Assembly (NCBI RefSeq): GCF_032854445.1
Contig: NC_088304.1
Coordinates: 7,019,704-7,083,703, forward strand
Source of the DNA: Liolophura sinensis
Lineage: Eukaryota; Mollusca; Polyplacophora; Chitonida; Chitonidae
DNA: 64,000 nt
Reading direction: 5' to 3'
Shown here: piece by piece, positions 13,458-27,417 of the stretch
Position numbering within the stretch: the stretch's first letter is position 1
Layout: each line of letters starts with the position of its first letter
The notes under the pieces: generated by a model
Told to the model about the DNA's origin: nothing
The model's database searches: none
Seen by the model: the letters and a program-made list of their open reading frames with translations, nothing else
Program-made: the position numbers and the translations under genes

Positions 13458-15162
13458 CTCTGTGTGGACCATCATTAGGCTCATGTCTGTAGGACACAGT
13501 AATTCCTAAAGGGCAGTGATGTGTTCTGAGTCAGGACACCGATTGCCATTAGCCGTAACACTGCGCACAATACAGCGGTCCTTACATCAGACCATGGTGG
13601 CAAAAGGGGGGAATAATTAACAAAACTTTTCCGTTATATTAACAAGTCGCGGAGCTCTAATGAAGCGAGATTCTGATGTGAATTATGTTGAGAGAAAGGT
13701 TGATTGTTGCGTTTGACGTATTAGTACATGTAAATTATTTGTTAGTGCCATGTGCACTGATGCAGAGATTGTAAATGATGTAAAATCTAAAACCGCAATT
13801 GCCGTTGCCGTCCGTGGATTCCAAGATACTATTGCATGGACCTTTTTCCTGAATAAACAACATTATCTATTCAGTGTATACCTAACTGAATGATATTACC
13901 TAATGGTAAAATCAAAACATATGTCGTTTCCCAGGAGATCTGTCTGAAGTTAGCAGACAATGATCTGTAATATCCACGACTACATCTACATCTAGACAGC
14001 TCAGTCCTTCTCTAGTGCTCCTCAGCAGGCAAAAAAGACGTATTTGTTTGGGTTGCGTGTTGCAGACCTCTGCTCAGATGAGAATTGAATGTTGGGCGAC
14101 ATCGGCAGATCTTCAGCCACTATTACTGAACAGCCCGTGTCGATACAAACGGCATTGCTCTAAGCCCCTCAAAGACTTCATCATACTACCCAAGTTCTTA
14201 CCCTGGCCAAGGCTAAAGAACCTGTGGGACATTTTTTTCCGTCGCAGAAATATCAGTGAACCCTTTGCGTCAGTTTGGCTCAATGAGATCGATTCTAGAG
14301 AGGAGAGCGAGACGTGTGGATCCTGAGGATAAACAAGCAATTATTTGATTTGGCATAATTTTTATATTTTTGTTGACGTAACGGAGCCAGTAATAGGGGA
14401 GAATCGAAACTGAAATTTATGCAGATGTCTTCATTAGAAAATAGGAATTGATAAACCGACTGTACATGGAAATCGCCAGGCCATGCAGGGTGTGGTTGGT
14501 TTGGCCATGGCTTTTTTAAAGTGAGAGCAGTAAAGTGAAAGCATAGACTTTTGTTGATCATCGACCCGTACAAAATTGATATCATTAATAGACTTCATGA
14601 TAATCGTCGTACTTGTTAATTTTCCTCGTTTACGATAACCATCAGGCTAATAATGCGTAGAAAACTGTAGTTGTGGAAGAAAACTGCAGACTTTCACATG
14701 CCATTTTTTAAAGCCTCTAACTTAAAACGACAACCGAACTTTGCAGCAGCTGGTATCGAGCTTGCAACCTCGGTGGCCAGGGAATTATCGGCTGTGGTGA
14801 GATCAACCTTGACTTGTGCTGACTCGTGTCGAAAACTTTCGTACACATTTGGGAATATTTTCTAGGTCTATATATGTAAAATGAATACAATTCTTTTACA
14901 CCTACACATATATAAATTTTAGAACAAATATCAGCACCGCTGCTCTTACCCATTCACCAACAGAGTGCCCAGTCAAGTGAGGACCAAATCTGACACGAGC
15001 CGAATGGAGCTTCAACTTGAACCTGCCGTTGTGTTCAAATCGATTTATTTGTTTATTTACGTCAATGGGAGTACCGTATGTCTCCTTACTTATTTGCGGT
15101 GCTACATAATATAGCGGATATATGTTATCTCTGTTAATGTTATTATACCGGTATACTAGGAA
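13458..15162. repeat. Subunit beta, copy 2 (full form)
   Basis: Keeps about 140 bp before the TTCGA block that copies 1 and 5 lack (about 14576-14714). Otherwise the same module order as in copy 1. Confidence 0.8.
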
Positions 15163-16497
15163 GCATGAATTATTATAAATTAGATGACAATAATCATGAA
15201 ACAGGTTCCTAGACTGATCAAATTACAAAGAAACACATCATAAAACCATTCAGGGACAACAACATTTATTTGACATAAAGTGGATTTTCAAGTAATTTAT
15301 TAATATTTACAGCAGCTCGAGAATCTTGTAATTGTAAACCTTATTGAACATTGAATAACGATGAAAGGGAAGGACTTTAACAGGAGCGTCTGGTCAATCT
15401 CGGAGCCGGGTAACTCGATTAATCCCACTCTCAGATCAACCCTTTTCGACCTCTACGGAGATATGGGGAAATTGGTATCCAGAAGGGCCATCAAAATTTG
15501 AACGAACCGTGCAGATGATAACTAGGGTAATGTCTGTAGGAGATAGAAATTACCGAAGGGCATTGGGTTTTGAGCCAGGACACCGATTTTCATTAGCAGT
15601 GATGACAAAAACACGGAATTATTATTAAAAAGGCACAGTAAATTTAAAAAGTGGCAAACATTTTAATCAAATGATTTTCTATTTGATTTCTATGGAGAGA
15701 AAGAATAATTATGATGTGTGCTCTATAAAGAGATGTGAATTATCTGTCATTGCCATGTACATTCATGTAGAGATTTCAGTTGGAAAATTTAAAGAACTTG
15801 TCCAGGTTGTCTGTTCACTTGACCTTAAAAACATTTAAGCTTTAGAGCATGTTGGCTTTTGTCATCATACATTACAGTATTTTGGACACTGCAGTGTATG
15901 ACCTTCTCTTTAACAGACCAAAATTTTTATCCATTGGTGAGAATAAGACTTTGGCATTTCCTGAATCGACACCAGAGATACAGTTGAGACAGAACGGAGA
16001 ACTTGTAATATGGAGTCTATTTCATATCCAATATCCTACCGATAAATACAAACTGTTGTCGTATTATCTATTATAGTATCATGTATCATCATTGCCATCG
16101 ATACGATTGGGGAACCACGTTTATGTTTTGACAATACTGTCAGCATATTCTATAAAACAATCCATCAAAAATTTCATCTCATGCGGTATAAGGTCTGCCC
16201 TAAAATTTCGCCCTTAGAGTAATAGATGCTTTGCATAACTACAGTGTGTAGTATTCTTCTCGATTACATCACCTGACTTCAGGACACGCAAGGCATATTG
16301 ATATGATGTACAACATACAAAACATTGTACAATGTACGTGTAGAGTTGTTGTTTATTTGCGTCAGTGGGAATACTGTATGTGTGCTTTATGACTGGCCCC
16401 ACCTCCTATAAATGTTAATGTGTAAATCTAAAGTAAGAGATGAACTAGCGAATAAAGATCGGGTACGTCTTACATATACTGATCTCTGTTGATGAGA
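15163..16497. repeat. Subunit gamma, copy 2 (long form)
   Basis: Keeps the module with AATGTCTGTAGGAGATAG (about 15528) and the following AT-rich block, which are missing from gamma in copies 1 and 5. A 75-codon plus-strand open frame (15849-16076) lies in the middle block. It is interrupted in copies 1 and 3, so I do not call it a gene. Confidence 0.8.
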
Positions 16498-18004
16498 GAA
16501 TAGCTTACTCTAGATCGCCATAACCATACAATTGCCTTCTAAACTGACAAAATTACACAAAAATTAGCCGTAGACAATTCTATTAGACGCTGACGGCAAA
16601 AAAAGAGAATAATTAATTAAACGAACCGGTACAGTTAATTTAAGTCTCAAAGACTTTAATGCAGTCAGATAAAAGAAAGGTTGATTGTAGCGTGTGACTT
16701 ATTGGGAGATGTAAATTATTTGTTAGTGCCATGTGCATCGATGCAGAGATTGTAATTGATGTGAAATCTAAAATCGCAATTGTTCTTGGCGTCTGAGGAT
16801 TCAAAGGTGGACCCTTTTCCAGCATGAAAAACATTCCCTCTTTTAAATATACGTAATTGAATAGTACGGCTTTCGTAACTTTTGATCTGTGTGAGGACAA
16901 ACAGAGAGAGGCTAGCAGGCATATCAGGGTGATATGAAAGTGTAGCATTTCCCAGCAGATCTGCCTGAAGTTAGCAGGCAACGCTCTGTAATATCCACCA
17001 CGCAGTTACATCCGGACAGCTCAACCCTTCTCAAGTGTTCCTCAGCAGACAAAAAAGACTTATTTATTAGGGATTGATGTCGCTTTGATCTGCTCAGATG
17101 TAAATTAAATTTCGGACGACATCGGCAGATCTTAAGCCCGTATTACTGAACAGCTAGACGTGTCGATGAAAACGGCATTGCTCTAAGCCTCTGAAAGACT
17201 TCATCAAAGCACCGGGTTTTATTTACAGGTCCCCGGTAGAAAACCTTTAGGACATTTTTTCCGTCGCAGAAATATCAGTCAGCCCTTTGCGTTAATTCGA
17301 CCAAAGGAGATCGATTCTAGAGAGGAGAACGAGACGTGTGGATTCTGAGGGTAAATAAGCAACTGTTTGGTTTGCCACAATTTTTATGCCAGAATCGGAA
17401 ATTTTGTTGACGTAACAGGGGTGCCAAGGGAGGAGAATCTAAATTAAAATTTATCCACATGTTTTGATTACAAAATAAGAAATGAGCAAGAAAGTGCACA
17501 TGAAAACAATCGCATGGCCATGCAAGGTGTGGGTGGTTTGGCAATCGCTTTCTACAGAGCAGTAAAGTGAAAACATAGACATACCTGATGTCGTTGTTCA
17601 AGCCATACAAATCTGATATCATTAGTTAATTTTGTGATAATCGTCGAACTCATCAATTTTCTATGCACATGATAAATGTCAGGCTAATAGTGTATAGAAA
17701 ACTGTACTTCTGGAAAAAAAACTCCAGCCCTTCACCAGCCACTTCTAAAACATTCTAACTTATGAAGAAATCCGAACATTGAAGAAAAAGCTGGATTCGA
17801 GCTCCCGACCTCACTGTCCAAAGGATTGTCGGCTGTGGTGAGGGCAACCTTGACTCAAGCTGATTTTCTTGGTCTACATTATAAAATAAATCGATTCTTT
17901 CTCACATATAATTAGATAAAATGGAAAATAAATGGAAACTAGCAGCTAATGATTATTCTTTAATTATGTGCTTTACAGATAAGGGATAAAAAAACCGGTA
18001 TCGG
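16498..18004. repeat. Subunit delta, copy 2 (internal deletion)
   Basis: About 400 bp are missing at about 16565, between the ACAAAATTACACAAAAAT part of the leader and the TAGACA part of the next module. The rest matches delta of copies 1, 4 and 5. Confidence 0.8.
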
Positions 18005-20188
18005 GTAAGTATAAATTATTATAAATTAGACGACCACAATATATGAAATAATTTTCTAGACTTATCAATTTACTAATATTTTACACAGCCCGAAAATCTT
18101 GTAATCATAAACCCTATCGAACCACGTCATGTTCCCCGTTATAATGATGACACGGGAGCACATTGAGAGCAGCGTGTGGTAAGTATCGGAACCAGGTATC
18201 TCCATTTATTCCACTCTCCTTTCAGACCACTATGGAAATATGTGGAATTTATTATCCAGCAGGACTATCTAAATATGAACGAGCCGCCCAGATCATCATG
18301 AGGCTGATGTCTGTAGGAGACAGTAATTACTGATGGGCACTGAGCCAGGACAACAATTGTCATTAGCCTTGAAACCGTGTAGAATACAGTGGTTCTATAC
18401 ATTTATATCATACACTGATGGCAAAAAGCGGGCGGGGGATAATTAATACAGATCATTTAAAAAGTCCCGAAGATTTTAATGAAATGAGATTCTTATGTGA
18501 ATTCCTGAGAGATTGGATGTAGTGAGCGACATATTAGGAGATGTAAATTATTTGTTGGGGCCATATACATTGACGCAGAGATTGTAAATGATGTGGAATC
18601 TAAACTCGCAGTTGGTGTTGCCGTCAGTGGATTCGAAGATACAAGGTTATTATTGAACAGCCTGACGTGTAAATGGAACCCGCATCGCCCTGAGTCTCTG
18701 AAAGACTCAATCCACCAGGGTTTATTTACAGTCCACCGATAAAGAGCCTTTAGGACATTTTTTCCGTCGCAGAAATATCAGTGAGCCCTTTGCGTTAATT
18801 CGGCCACAGGAGATCGATTCTAGAGAGGAGAGCCAGACGTGTGCATCCTGAGTGTAAATAACCAACTGTTTGGTTTGGCACAATTTTTATTCCAGCAGCG
18901 GAACTTTTGTTGACGTAATGGGGCCGTCAAGGGAAGGTGAAATTTATCCAGATGTCTTGATTACCAAAAAGTAATTGAGAAACCAAGTGTGCATGAAAGG
19001 CCATGTAGGCTGTGGGTGGTATGGTTATGGCTTTCTACAGAGCAATAAAGTTAAACCATAGATTTTATTGATGTTCTTCCTCAATCCATACAAAATGAGC
19101 TGCAAGAGTTGGATTCGAGCATGCGACCTCAGTGACCAGGAGATTATCAGCTTTGGTGAAAGCAACCCTGGCTCGCGCTGACACGCGCTGTAAAATAAAT
19201 ACAATTCTTTTGCAAATATTACAAAGACGTAGCTAATCAACGCGTACAGCCTTCCCCTTGTTATTCAGCGTCAAGTCAGATAAGTCTCAAACTTGTGTTA
19301 ATTACGAGCCGAATGGAGCTTCAGCTTGGACCTGCATTTTTACTCATAATGATTTATTCTTTTTTTTTTGCGTGAATGGGAGTACTGTAAGTACTGATTA
19401 ATGCTACTACCTGATGTTCATTTGTAAATCGAAACTAGCAGAGATCTGAAAACTATCGCCGGGCCATGCAGGCTGTGAGTGGCTGATATGTTTTTTTACA
19501 GAGCAGTAAAGTGAAGTCACAGATTTTAACCATGTTGTTCCTCGATCCGGACAAAATGTATGAGAGAATTTAGTATAATTGATTTAATCAACAGATTTAG
19601 TGAGAAAGGCCAAACTCATTATGTTTCCACCTACACGAAAATGGTCAGGGTTACAGGTATAAGAATCTGCAACCCTTCACCTGACACTTCTCAAACCTCC
19701 TCACTTAAAGTCACAGCCAACTTTTAAGTTACAGCGAGAGTTGGATTCGAGTCTACAACCTTACTGGGGATTATCGGCTGTGGTGAGAGAAGCCCTGGCT
19801 CATCTTGGCTCATATGTGGAAACTTGTGTACACATTTGGAAATCTTTTCTTGATCGACATTCATGTATGTAGATAAGTACAAGTCTTTGCACATATGTCG
19901 TTAGTAAATACCAAGGCGGTGTAGCCGTCCAGGACGGAGATGATCAGCGCCTTGTTGTTTCCTTAATATGCAGAGTGCACAGTCAGGTAACTAAGAAAAC
20001 TGTCTGAGTTATTTTACGAGCGGAATGGAGCCCTCAAAATTATTTATTACTTAGTTGCGTGAGTGGGATTACTGTATTGGCTCCAACCGACAGGCCATGT
20101 TTCCTAATCTTAATGTGAAAATCCTAAATAACGGAACTGCAAGCCATTAATAATCGAGTACGTGTTACATATACTAATGTTGATGAGA
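18005..20188. repeat. Subunit epsilon, copy 2
   Basis: Compound form with the internal restart at 19441. Contains the best version of the nested hairpin (19912-19954). The matching site of the retroelement insertion in copy 3 (near 19180) is empty here. Confidence 0.8.
19912..19954. repeat. Nested inverted repeat (potential hairpin) in epsilon
   Basis: Outer arms CAAGGCG and CGCCTTG enclose an inner CCGTCC-A-GGACGG. It is a GC-rich island in AT-rich DNA. It is perfect here and at 48658-48700. In copy 1 (8514-8556), copy 3 (about 36975) and copy 5 (about 59051) the outer arm has one or more mismatches, but the inner palindrome is intact in all five. Confidence 0.8.
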
Positions 20189-22345
20189 GAATAGCTTACT
20201 TTAAATGGCCATCACCACAACATTGTCTTCTATACTGACAAAGTTACACAGAAATAGATAATAAAACCATACACTGACATTTATTAATATTTAACACAAC
20301 CCCAAAATTCTATCGTCTATAAATCTTATCGAATCACGTGATGTTTCCGTTAGAAACGCCAGATAACGATCACGGGAGAGCAATTTTAGAGGCGCGTCTG
20401 GTAAATCTCGGAACCGGGTCACTCCATTACTCCCACTCTCAGATCAACCCTTTTCGACACCTATGGGGATATCGCGGTATTGGTATCCAGCAGGGCGATC
20501 AAAATATGAACAAGCCGTTCAGATCATCATTAGGCTGATGTCTGTAGGAGATAGTAATTACTGAGAGGCATTGACGGGTTCTAAGCCAGGGTACCTAACG
20601 TTTTTAGCCGTACAGTTATGTAGAATACAGCTGTCCTAGACATGTATATCAGACTAGCACGACATATAGGGGAATAATTTTTAAAAAATGTACAGTTCAT
20701 TTAAAAAGACGTGAAGATCTTAAGGATGTGAATTTCTCATGTGAATACTACTGCGATAAAGGCTGATTGTAGCGTTTGATCCATTAGAGAATGTGAATTA
20801 TCCGTCAATGCCAGGTGTATTAATGTAGAGAAGTTGGAGAGGACTAAAAGGTGTGCTTACTTAACAATGTGATGCCTTGGATATCAAGCTATGTTGTAGT
20901 CCTTGGCTCTAAACATGCAATGGTCTTGTATTTTTTCGCAGACGAAAGTCATGCGGGAAATCGTTGTGTATTGATGTAGAGAATTTGGAGACGACAAAAA
21001 GGTGCGTTTTCTTAAGAACGTGATGCCTTGGATAACAAGCGATGTTGGAGTCTGTGGCCCCAAGCATACAATGGTCTTGTATTTTTTCGCAGACGAAAGT
21101 CATGCGGGAAATCGTTGTGTATTTGTCCTGTGCTACCTACTTTTTTAATACAACAAAATATTTTTCATCAAAATCCCTCCTGTAAATGACAAAAATGGCC
21201 ATGGTATCATTGGTATCATCACTGTTAGCATGCTAAAGAAACAAACACCAAAAATCTCATTCTTTCCGCTCGGAGGTCTCTGGTTTCTAATGTTTAATCC
21301 TTGGTGCAATACCTCCTTTTGCAAAGAATACAGTTTTTTCTTAATGATATCTCCTCACTTCACGACAAACAGAGAGATGCTAGAAGGCATATCCAGGTGA
21401 TGTCAAAGTGTTGCGTTTCACAGATCTGTCTGAAGTTAGCAGACAATGCTCTCTAATATCTACGTCACAGTTACATATGGACAGCACAGCCCTTCTCAAG
21501 TGTTCCTTAAAAGACAACACAGACGTATTTGTTAAGGATTGGTGTAGCGGAGATCTGCTCAGATGTAAATTGAATTTAAGGCGCCATCCACAGGTGTTAA
21601 GGAGGTAATACTGAACAGCCCGACGTGTCGATTCAACCCGCATCGCCCTGAGTCTCTGAAAGACTCCATCCACCAGGGTTTTTTTACAGTCCACCGCTAA
21701 AGAACCTTTAGGACATTTTTTCTGTCACAGAAGTATCAGTGAACCCTGCGCGTTAAATCGGCCACAGGAGATCGATACTATAGACGAAATTGATACGTGT
21801 GGATCTTAAGTGTGTATAAGCAACTGTTTCGTTTGCCACAATTTTTATGCCAGCAGCGGAACTTTTCTTGCCTTAACGAAGCTGCCCAGACACGGGAATA
21901 GAAGCCGAAATTTATCCAGATGTCTTGATTACAAAATAGGAATTGATCAACAAACTATAAGTGAAAACAATCACTAGGCCATGCAGGGTTTAGGTGGTTG
22001 GCGGCAGCTTTTTACAGAGCAGTAAAGTGAAACAGTAGACTTTATTTTTGTTGTTCCTCGATCAGTGCAAAATTGATATCATTAACTGATTTAGTGAAAA
22101 TGGTTGTACGCATTAATTTTCTATTTACGTGATACCCGCCAGGTTAATTGTGTAAGAAAACTCCAGACTTTCACCTTTCACTTTTTAAAACTTAAAACTA
22201 ACTTAAAACTTAAAACTAACTTAAAACGACAACCGACGCAAGAGCTGGATTCGAGCTTGCTACCTCAGTGACAAGGGTATTATCACCTTTGGTTAGACCA
22301 GCCTTGGCTCATGCTGACTCGTGTCAAAAATATTTGTACATTTGG
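20189..22345. repeat. Subunit zeta, copy 2 (truncated at its end)
   Basis: Carries two ~150-bp blocks (20815-21116) and the 115-bp deletion shared with copy 4 (junction about 21145). About 620 bp spanning the end of zeta and the start of the next alpha are lost at about 22345. An 18-bp CTTAAAACTAA-type duplication lies at about 22190-22225. Confidence 0.8.
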
Positions 22346-24140
22346 AAATCTCTGGAGATATGGGGGAATTGGTATCCAGCATTGGTATCCAGCAGGACTG
22401 TCAAAATATGAACAAGCCGCCCAGATCATCATTAGGCTGATGTCTGTAGGAGATAGTAATTACTGAAGGGCATAGATGTGTTCTGAGCCAGGTCACCGAT
22501 TGTCATTAACCGTGGTCTCAGACATTTATATTAGACACTGATGATAAGAGAAAAGGAATAGTTAATAAAAATGTACAGTTTTTTTAAAACTTCGCAAAGA
22601 TTTCAATGAAGTGAGATTCTGATTAAATACTATTGAGAGAAATATTGTTTGTAGCGTGTGCCGTGTAGGCCTACACGTCAATGCCATGAACACTGAGACT
22701 TTGAAATATAGCTGAAGGGGTCAGCGCGACAGGTACGAGTGTAGATCATGCTGAGAAATCGCGAATCACAGTTTCTGCTGTCGTCTGTGGCTTAAAGCAT
22801 ACATGTGCAATACATAAACGCCTTTCTCTTGGGTGTAGGAAGTCGGGTTCAGGGCAGTTTTCAGCATTTTCACATTTTCAGAATATTCCCAACAATATTC
22901 TTTATTAAAGATATCTGGTACTTAAATAATATTATAAATAGTAAAATTTAAATTCCGGTGTGTCACAACAAAGTACATGGTTTGGCAAATGTACGCTTTG
23001 CAATTTATCACCCTCTCGTATAAATGAAAATATTTTCGGGGGGTAAAGATACGGCTTTGAAATTTCCTGAATGAAAACCAAAAAGAGTCTTGCGTTCTTA
23101 AAGTGGTAACAGATAAAAGGCAGTCTACTTCATATCCGATCACCATCCGATAGGCATGTATGAAAACTGTGGCCGTCATCTTCATCACAGTTACCAATTA
23201 CCATTGTTGATATAAATACGAATGCAGCCATGTTGTTTTGTGACATCACTTTTTTTTATCTCCTCAATCAATCTTGTCTCCTTCTATAGTTTTTCTTTAG
23301 TGCACGAACAGAGCTCCTTTAATGCAAGAATATATTCTTGATTATACCACATTATTATTTTCTCCGCCTACAGTGAGAGGTTAGAAGGCATGTTAAGGTG
23401 ATATAAAAGTGTAGCATTTCACAGCAGAAAAGTCTGAAGTTAGCAGGCAATGCTCTGTAATATCCAGTTACATATGGACAGCTCAACCCTTCTCAAGTGT
23501 TCCTCAGCAAACAAAAAAAGACATATTTGTTAGGGTCGCGTGTCGCGGAAATCTGCTCAGACGTAAATTGATTTTTGAACACCATCGACAGATCTTAAGC
23601 CGGCAATACAGAACAGCCCGACGTGTGGGTACACAAGGCATTGTTCTGAACCCCTAAAAGACTTCATCGAACCACCAGGGTTCATTTACTGGTCAAAGCC
23701 AAAGAACCTTTAGGACATTTTTTCCGCCGCAGAAATATCAATGAACCTTTTCCGTCAGTTCATCTCGATGAGATCGATTCCATATCTAGAAGAGCGAGAC
23801 GTGTGGATCCTGATATAATGATATTTAATTTTCTGTGTGCATGATACCGGTCAGGCTAATAGTGTATAGAAAACTATAGTTCTGGAAGTAAACTGCAACC
23901 CTACAGACACTTCTTAAAGATACTAAATTAAAAACAAATCCGAACGTTGCAGAATGAGCTGGATTCGAGCTTGCGACCTCACTGGCGATGGGATTATCAG
24001 CTGTGGTGAAGGCAACCTTGACTCGTGCTGGCTCGTGGCGATAACTTTTGGAATTATTTTGTATGTCTACATATGTAAAATAAACACAATTCTTTCGCAC
24101 ATATACATATATAAAATTGAGAATAAATACAAACTAGCAG
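22346..24140. repeat. Subunit alpha, copy 3 (5'-truncated)
   Basis: Begins about 200 bp into the alpha pattern, at TCTGGAGATATGGGGGAA. Just inside the junction a 13-bp word, ATTGGTATCCAGC, is repeated in tandem at 22368-22393. Confidence 0.8.
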
Positions 24141-25809
24141 GTCTGTGTGGATCATCATTAGTCTCATGTCTGTAGGACATAGTAATTCCTAAAGGGCATT
24201 GATGCGTTCTGAGTCAGGACACCGATTGCCATTAGCCGTAACACTGCGCACAATACAGCGGTCCTTACATCAGACCATGGTGGCAAAAGGGGGGAATAAT
24301 TAACAAAACTTTTCCGTTATATTAACAAGTCGCGGAGGTCTTAATGAAGCGAGATTCTGATGTGAATTATGTTAAGAGAAAGATTGATTGTAGCGTTTGA
24401 CGTATTAGTACATGTAAATTATTTGTTAGTGCCATGTGCACTGATGCAGAGATTGTAAATGATGTAAAATCTAAAACCGCAATTGCTGTTGCCGTCCGTG
24501 GATTCCAAGATACTATTGCATGGACCTTTTTCCTGAATAAACAACATTATCTATCCAGTGTATACGTAACTGAATGATATTACCTAATGGTAAAATCAAA
24601 ACATATGTCGTTTCCCAGGAGATCTGTCTGAAGTTAGCAGACAATGCTCTGTAATATCTACGACTACATCTACATCTAGACAGATCAGTCCTTCTCTAGT
24701 GCTCCTCAGCAGACAAAAAAGACGTATTTGTTTGGGTTGCGTGTTGCAGACCTCTGCTCAGATGAGAATTGAATTTTGGGCGACATCGGCAGATCTTCAG
24801 CCAGTATTACTGAACAGCCCGTGTCGATACAAACGGCATTGCTCTAACTCCCTCAAAGACTTCATCAAACTACCCAAGTTCTTACACTGGCCAAGGCTAA
24901 AGAACCTGTGGAACATTTTTTCCGTCGCAGAAATATCAGTGAACCTTTGCGTCAGTTTGGCTCGATGAGATCGATTCTAGAGAGGAGAGCGAGACGTGTG
25001 GATCCTGAGGGTAAACAAGCAATTGTTTGATTTGGCACAATTTTTATATTTTTGTTGACGTAACGGAGCCAGTAATAGGGGAGAATCGAAACTGAAATTT
25101 ATGCAGATGTCTTCATTACAAAATAGGAATTGATCAACAGACTGTACATGGAAATCGCCAGGCCATGCAGGGTGTGGTTGGTTTGGCCATGGCTTTTTTA
25201 AAGTGAGAGCAGTAAAGTGAAAGCATAGACTTTTGTTGATCATCGACCCGTACAAAATTGATATCATTAATAGACTTCATGATAATCGTCGTACTTGTTA
25301 ATTTTCCTCGTTTACGATTGTGGAAGAGAACTGCAGACTTTCACATGCCACTTTTTAAAGCGTCTAACTTAAAACGACAACCGAACTTTGCAGCAGCTGG
25401 TATCGAGCTTGCAGCCTCAGTGGCCAGGGAATTATCGGCTGTGGTGAGATCAACCTTGACTTGTGCTGACTCGTGTCGAAAACTTTCGTACACATTTGGG
25501 AATATTTTCTAGGTCTATATATGTAAAATGAATACAATTCTTTTACACATACACATATATAAATTTTAGAACAAATATCAGCACCGCTGCTCGTACCCAT
25601 TCACCAACAGAGTGCCCAGTCAAGTGAGGACCAAATCTGACACGAGCCGAATGGAGCTTCAACTTGAACCTGCCGTTGTGTTCAAATCGATTTATTTCTT
25701 TATTTACGTCAGTGGGAGTACCGTATGTCTCCTTACTTATTTGCGGTGCTACATAATATAGCGGATATATGTTATCTCTGTTAATGTTATTATACCGGTA
25801 TACTAGGAA
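24141..25809. repeat. Subunit beta, copy 3
   Basis: Like beta of copies 2 and 4, but with a private loss of about 36 bp near 25318, where TTTACGAT joins TGTGGAAG. Confidence 0.75.
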
Positions 25810-27417
25810 GCATGAATTATTATAAATTAGATGACAATAATCATGAAACAGGTTCCTAGACTGATCAAATTACAAAGAAACACATCATAAAACCATTCAG
25901 GGACAACAACATTTATTTGACATACAGTGGATTTTCAAGTAATTTATTAATATTTACAGCAGCTCGAGAATCTTGTAATTGTAAACCTTATTGAACATTG
26001 AATAACGATGAAAGGGAAGGACTTTAACAGGAGCGTCTGGTCAATCTCGGAGCCGGGTAACTCGATTAATCCCACTCTCAGATCAACCCTTTTCGACCTC
26101 TACGGAGATATGGGCAAATTGGTATCCAGAAGGGCTATCAAAATATGAACGAACCGTGCAGATGATCATTACGGTAATGTCTATAGGAGCTGGAAATTAC
26201 CGAAGGGCATTGGGTTCTGAGCCAGGATTTTCATTAGCAGTGATGACAAAAACATGGAATTATTATTAAAAAGGCACAGTAAATTTAAAAAGTGGCAAAG
26301 ATTTCAATCAAGTGATTTTTGGAGCCGGGTAACTCGATTAATCCCACTCTCAGATCAACCCTTTTCGACCTCTACGGAGATATGGGGAAACTGGTATCCA
26401 GAAGGGCTATCAAAATATGAACGAACCGTGCAGATCATCATTAGGCTGATGTCTGTAGGAGCTGGAAATTACCGAAGGGCATTGGGTTCTGAGCCAGGAT
26501 TTTCATTAGCAGTGATGACAAAAACATGGAATTATTATTAAAAAGGCACAGTAAATTTAAAAAGTGGCAAACATTTTAATCAAATGATTTTCTATTTGAT
26601 TTCTATGGAGAGAAAGAATAATTATGATGTGTGCTCTATAAGGAGATGTGAATTATCTGTCAATGCCATGTACATTCATGTAGAGATTTCAGTTGGAAAA
26701 TTTAAAGAACTTGTCCAGGTTGTCTGTTCACTTGACCTTAAAAACATTTAAGCTTTAGAGCATGTTGGCTTTTGTCATCATACATTACATATTTTGGACA
26801 CTGCAGTGTATGACCTTGTCTTTAACAGACCAAAATGTTTTTCCATTGGTGAGATTAAGATTTTGGGATTTCCTGAATCGACACCAGAGATACACTTGAG
26901 ACAGAACGGAGAACTTGTAATATGAAGTGTATTTCATATCCAATATCCTACCGATAAATACAGTCTGTTGTCGTATTATCTATTAGAGTTTCATATATCA
27001 TCATTGCCATCGATACGATTGGGGAAACACGTTTATGTTTTGACACTACTATCAGCATATTCTATAAAATAAATCAACCAAAAATTTCATCTCATGCGGT
27101 AAAAGTTCTCCCCAAAAATTTCGCCCTTAGAGTAATAGATGCTTTGCGCAAGTACAGTGTGTAGTATTCTTCTCGATTACATCACCTGACTTCAGGACAC
27201 GCAAGGCATATTGATATGATCTACAACATACAAAACATTGTACAATGTACGTGTAGAGTTGTTGTTTATTTGCGTCAGTGGGAATACTGTATGTGTGCTC
27301 TCTGACTGGCCACGCCTCCTATAAATGTTTACTGTTACTGTGTAAATCTAAAGTAACAGATGAACTAGCGAATAATGATCGGGTACGTCTTACATATACT
27401 GATCTCTGTTGATGAGA
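25810..27417. repeat. Subunit gamma, copy 3 (with internal duplication)
   Basis: The longest gamma, because of a 272-bp tandem duplication (26049-26592). The open frame seen in the middle block of copies 2, 4 and 5 is closed by a TGA near 26923. Confidence 0.8.
26049..26592. repeat. 272-bp tandem duplication in gamma, copy 3
   Basis: GGAGCCGGGTAACTCG starts at 26049 and again at 26321. The two units are almost the same except at their 3' ends. The first ends in the AAAGATTTCAATCAAGTG form found in copy 4, the second in the AAACATTTTAATCAAATG form found in copy 2. Confidence 0.85.

Larger units (their letters stand above)
11447..22345. repeat. Higher-order tandem repeat, copy 2
   Basis: Same order of subunits as copy 1: alpha 11447-13457, beta 13458-15162, gamma 15163-16497, delta 16498-18004, epsilon 18005-20188, zeta 20189-22345. 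Private changes are a deletion of about 400 bp in delta and loss of the zeta end at the junction with copy 3. It shares with copy 4 a net loss of about 70 bp in alpha and a deletion of about 115 bp in zeta. Confidence 0.9.
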
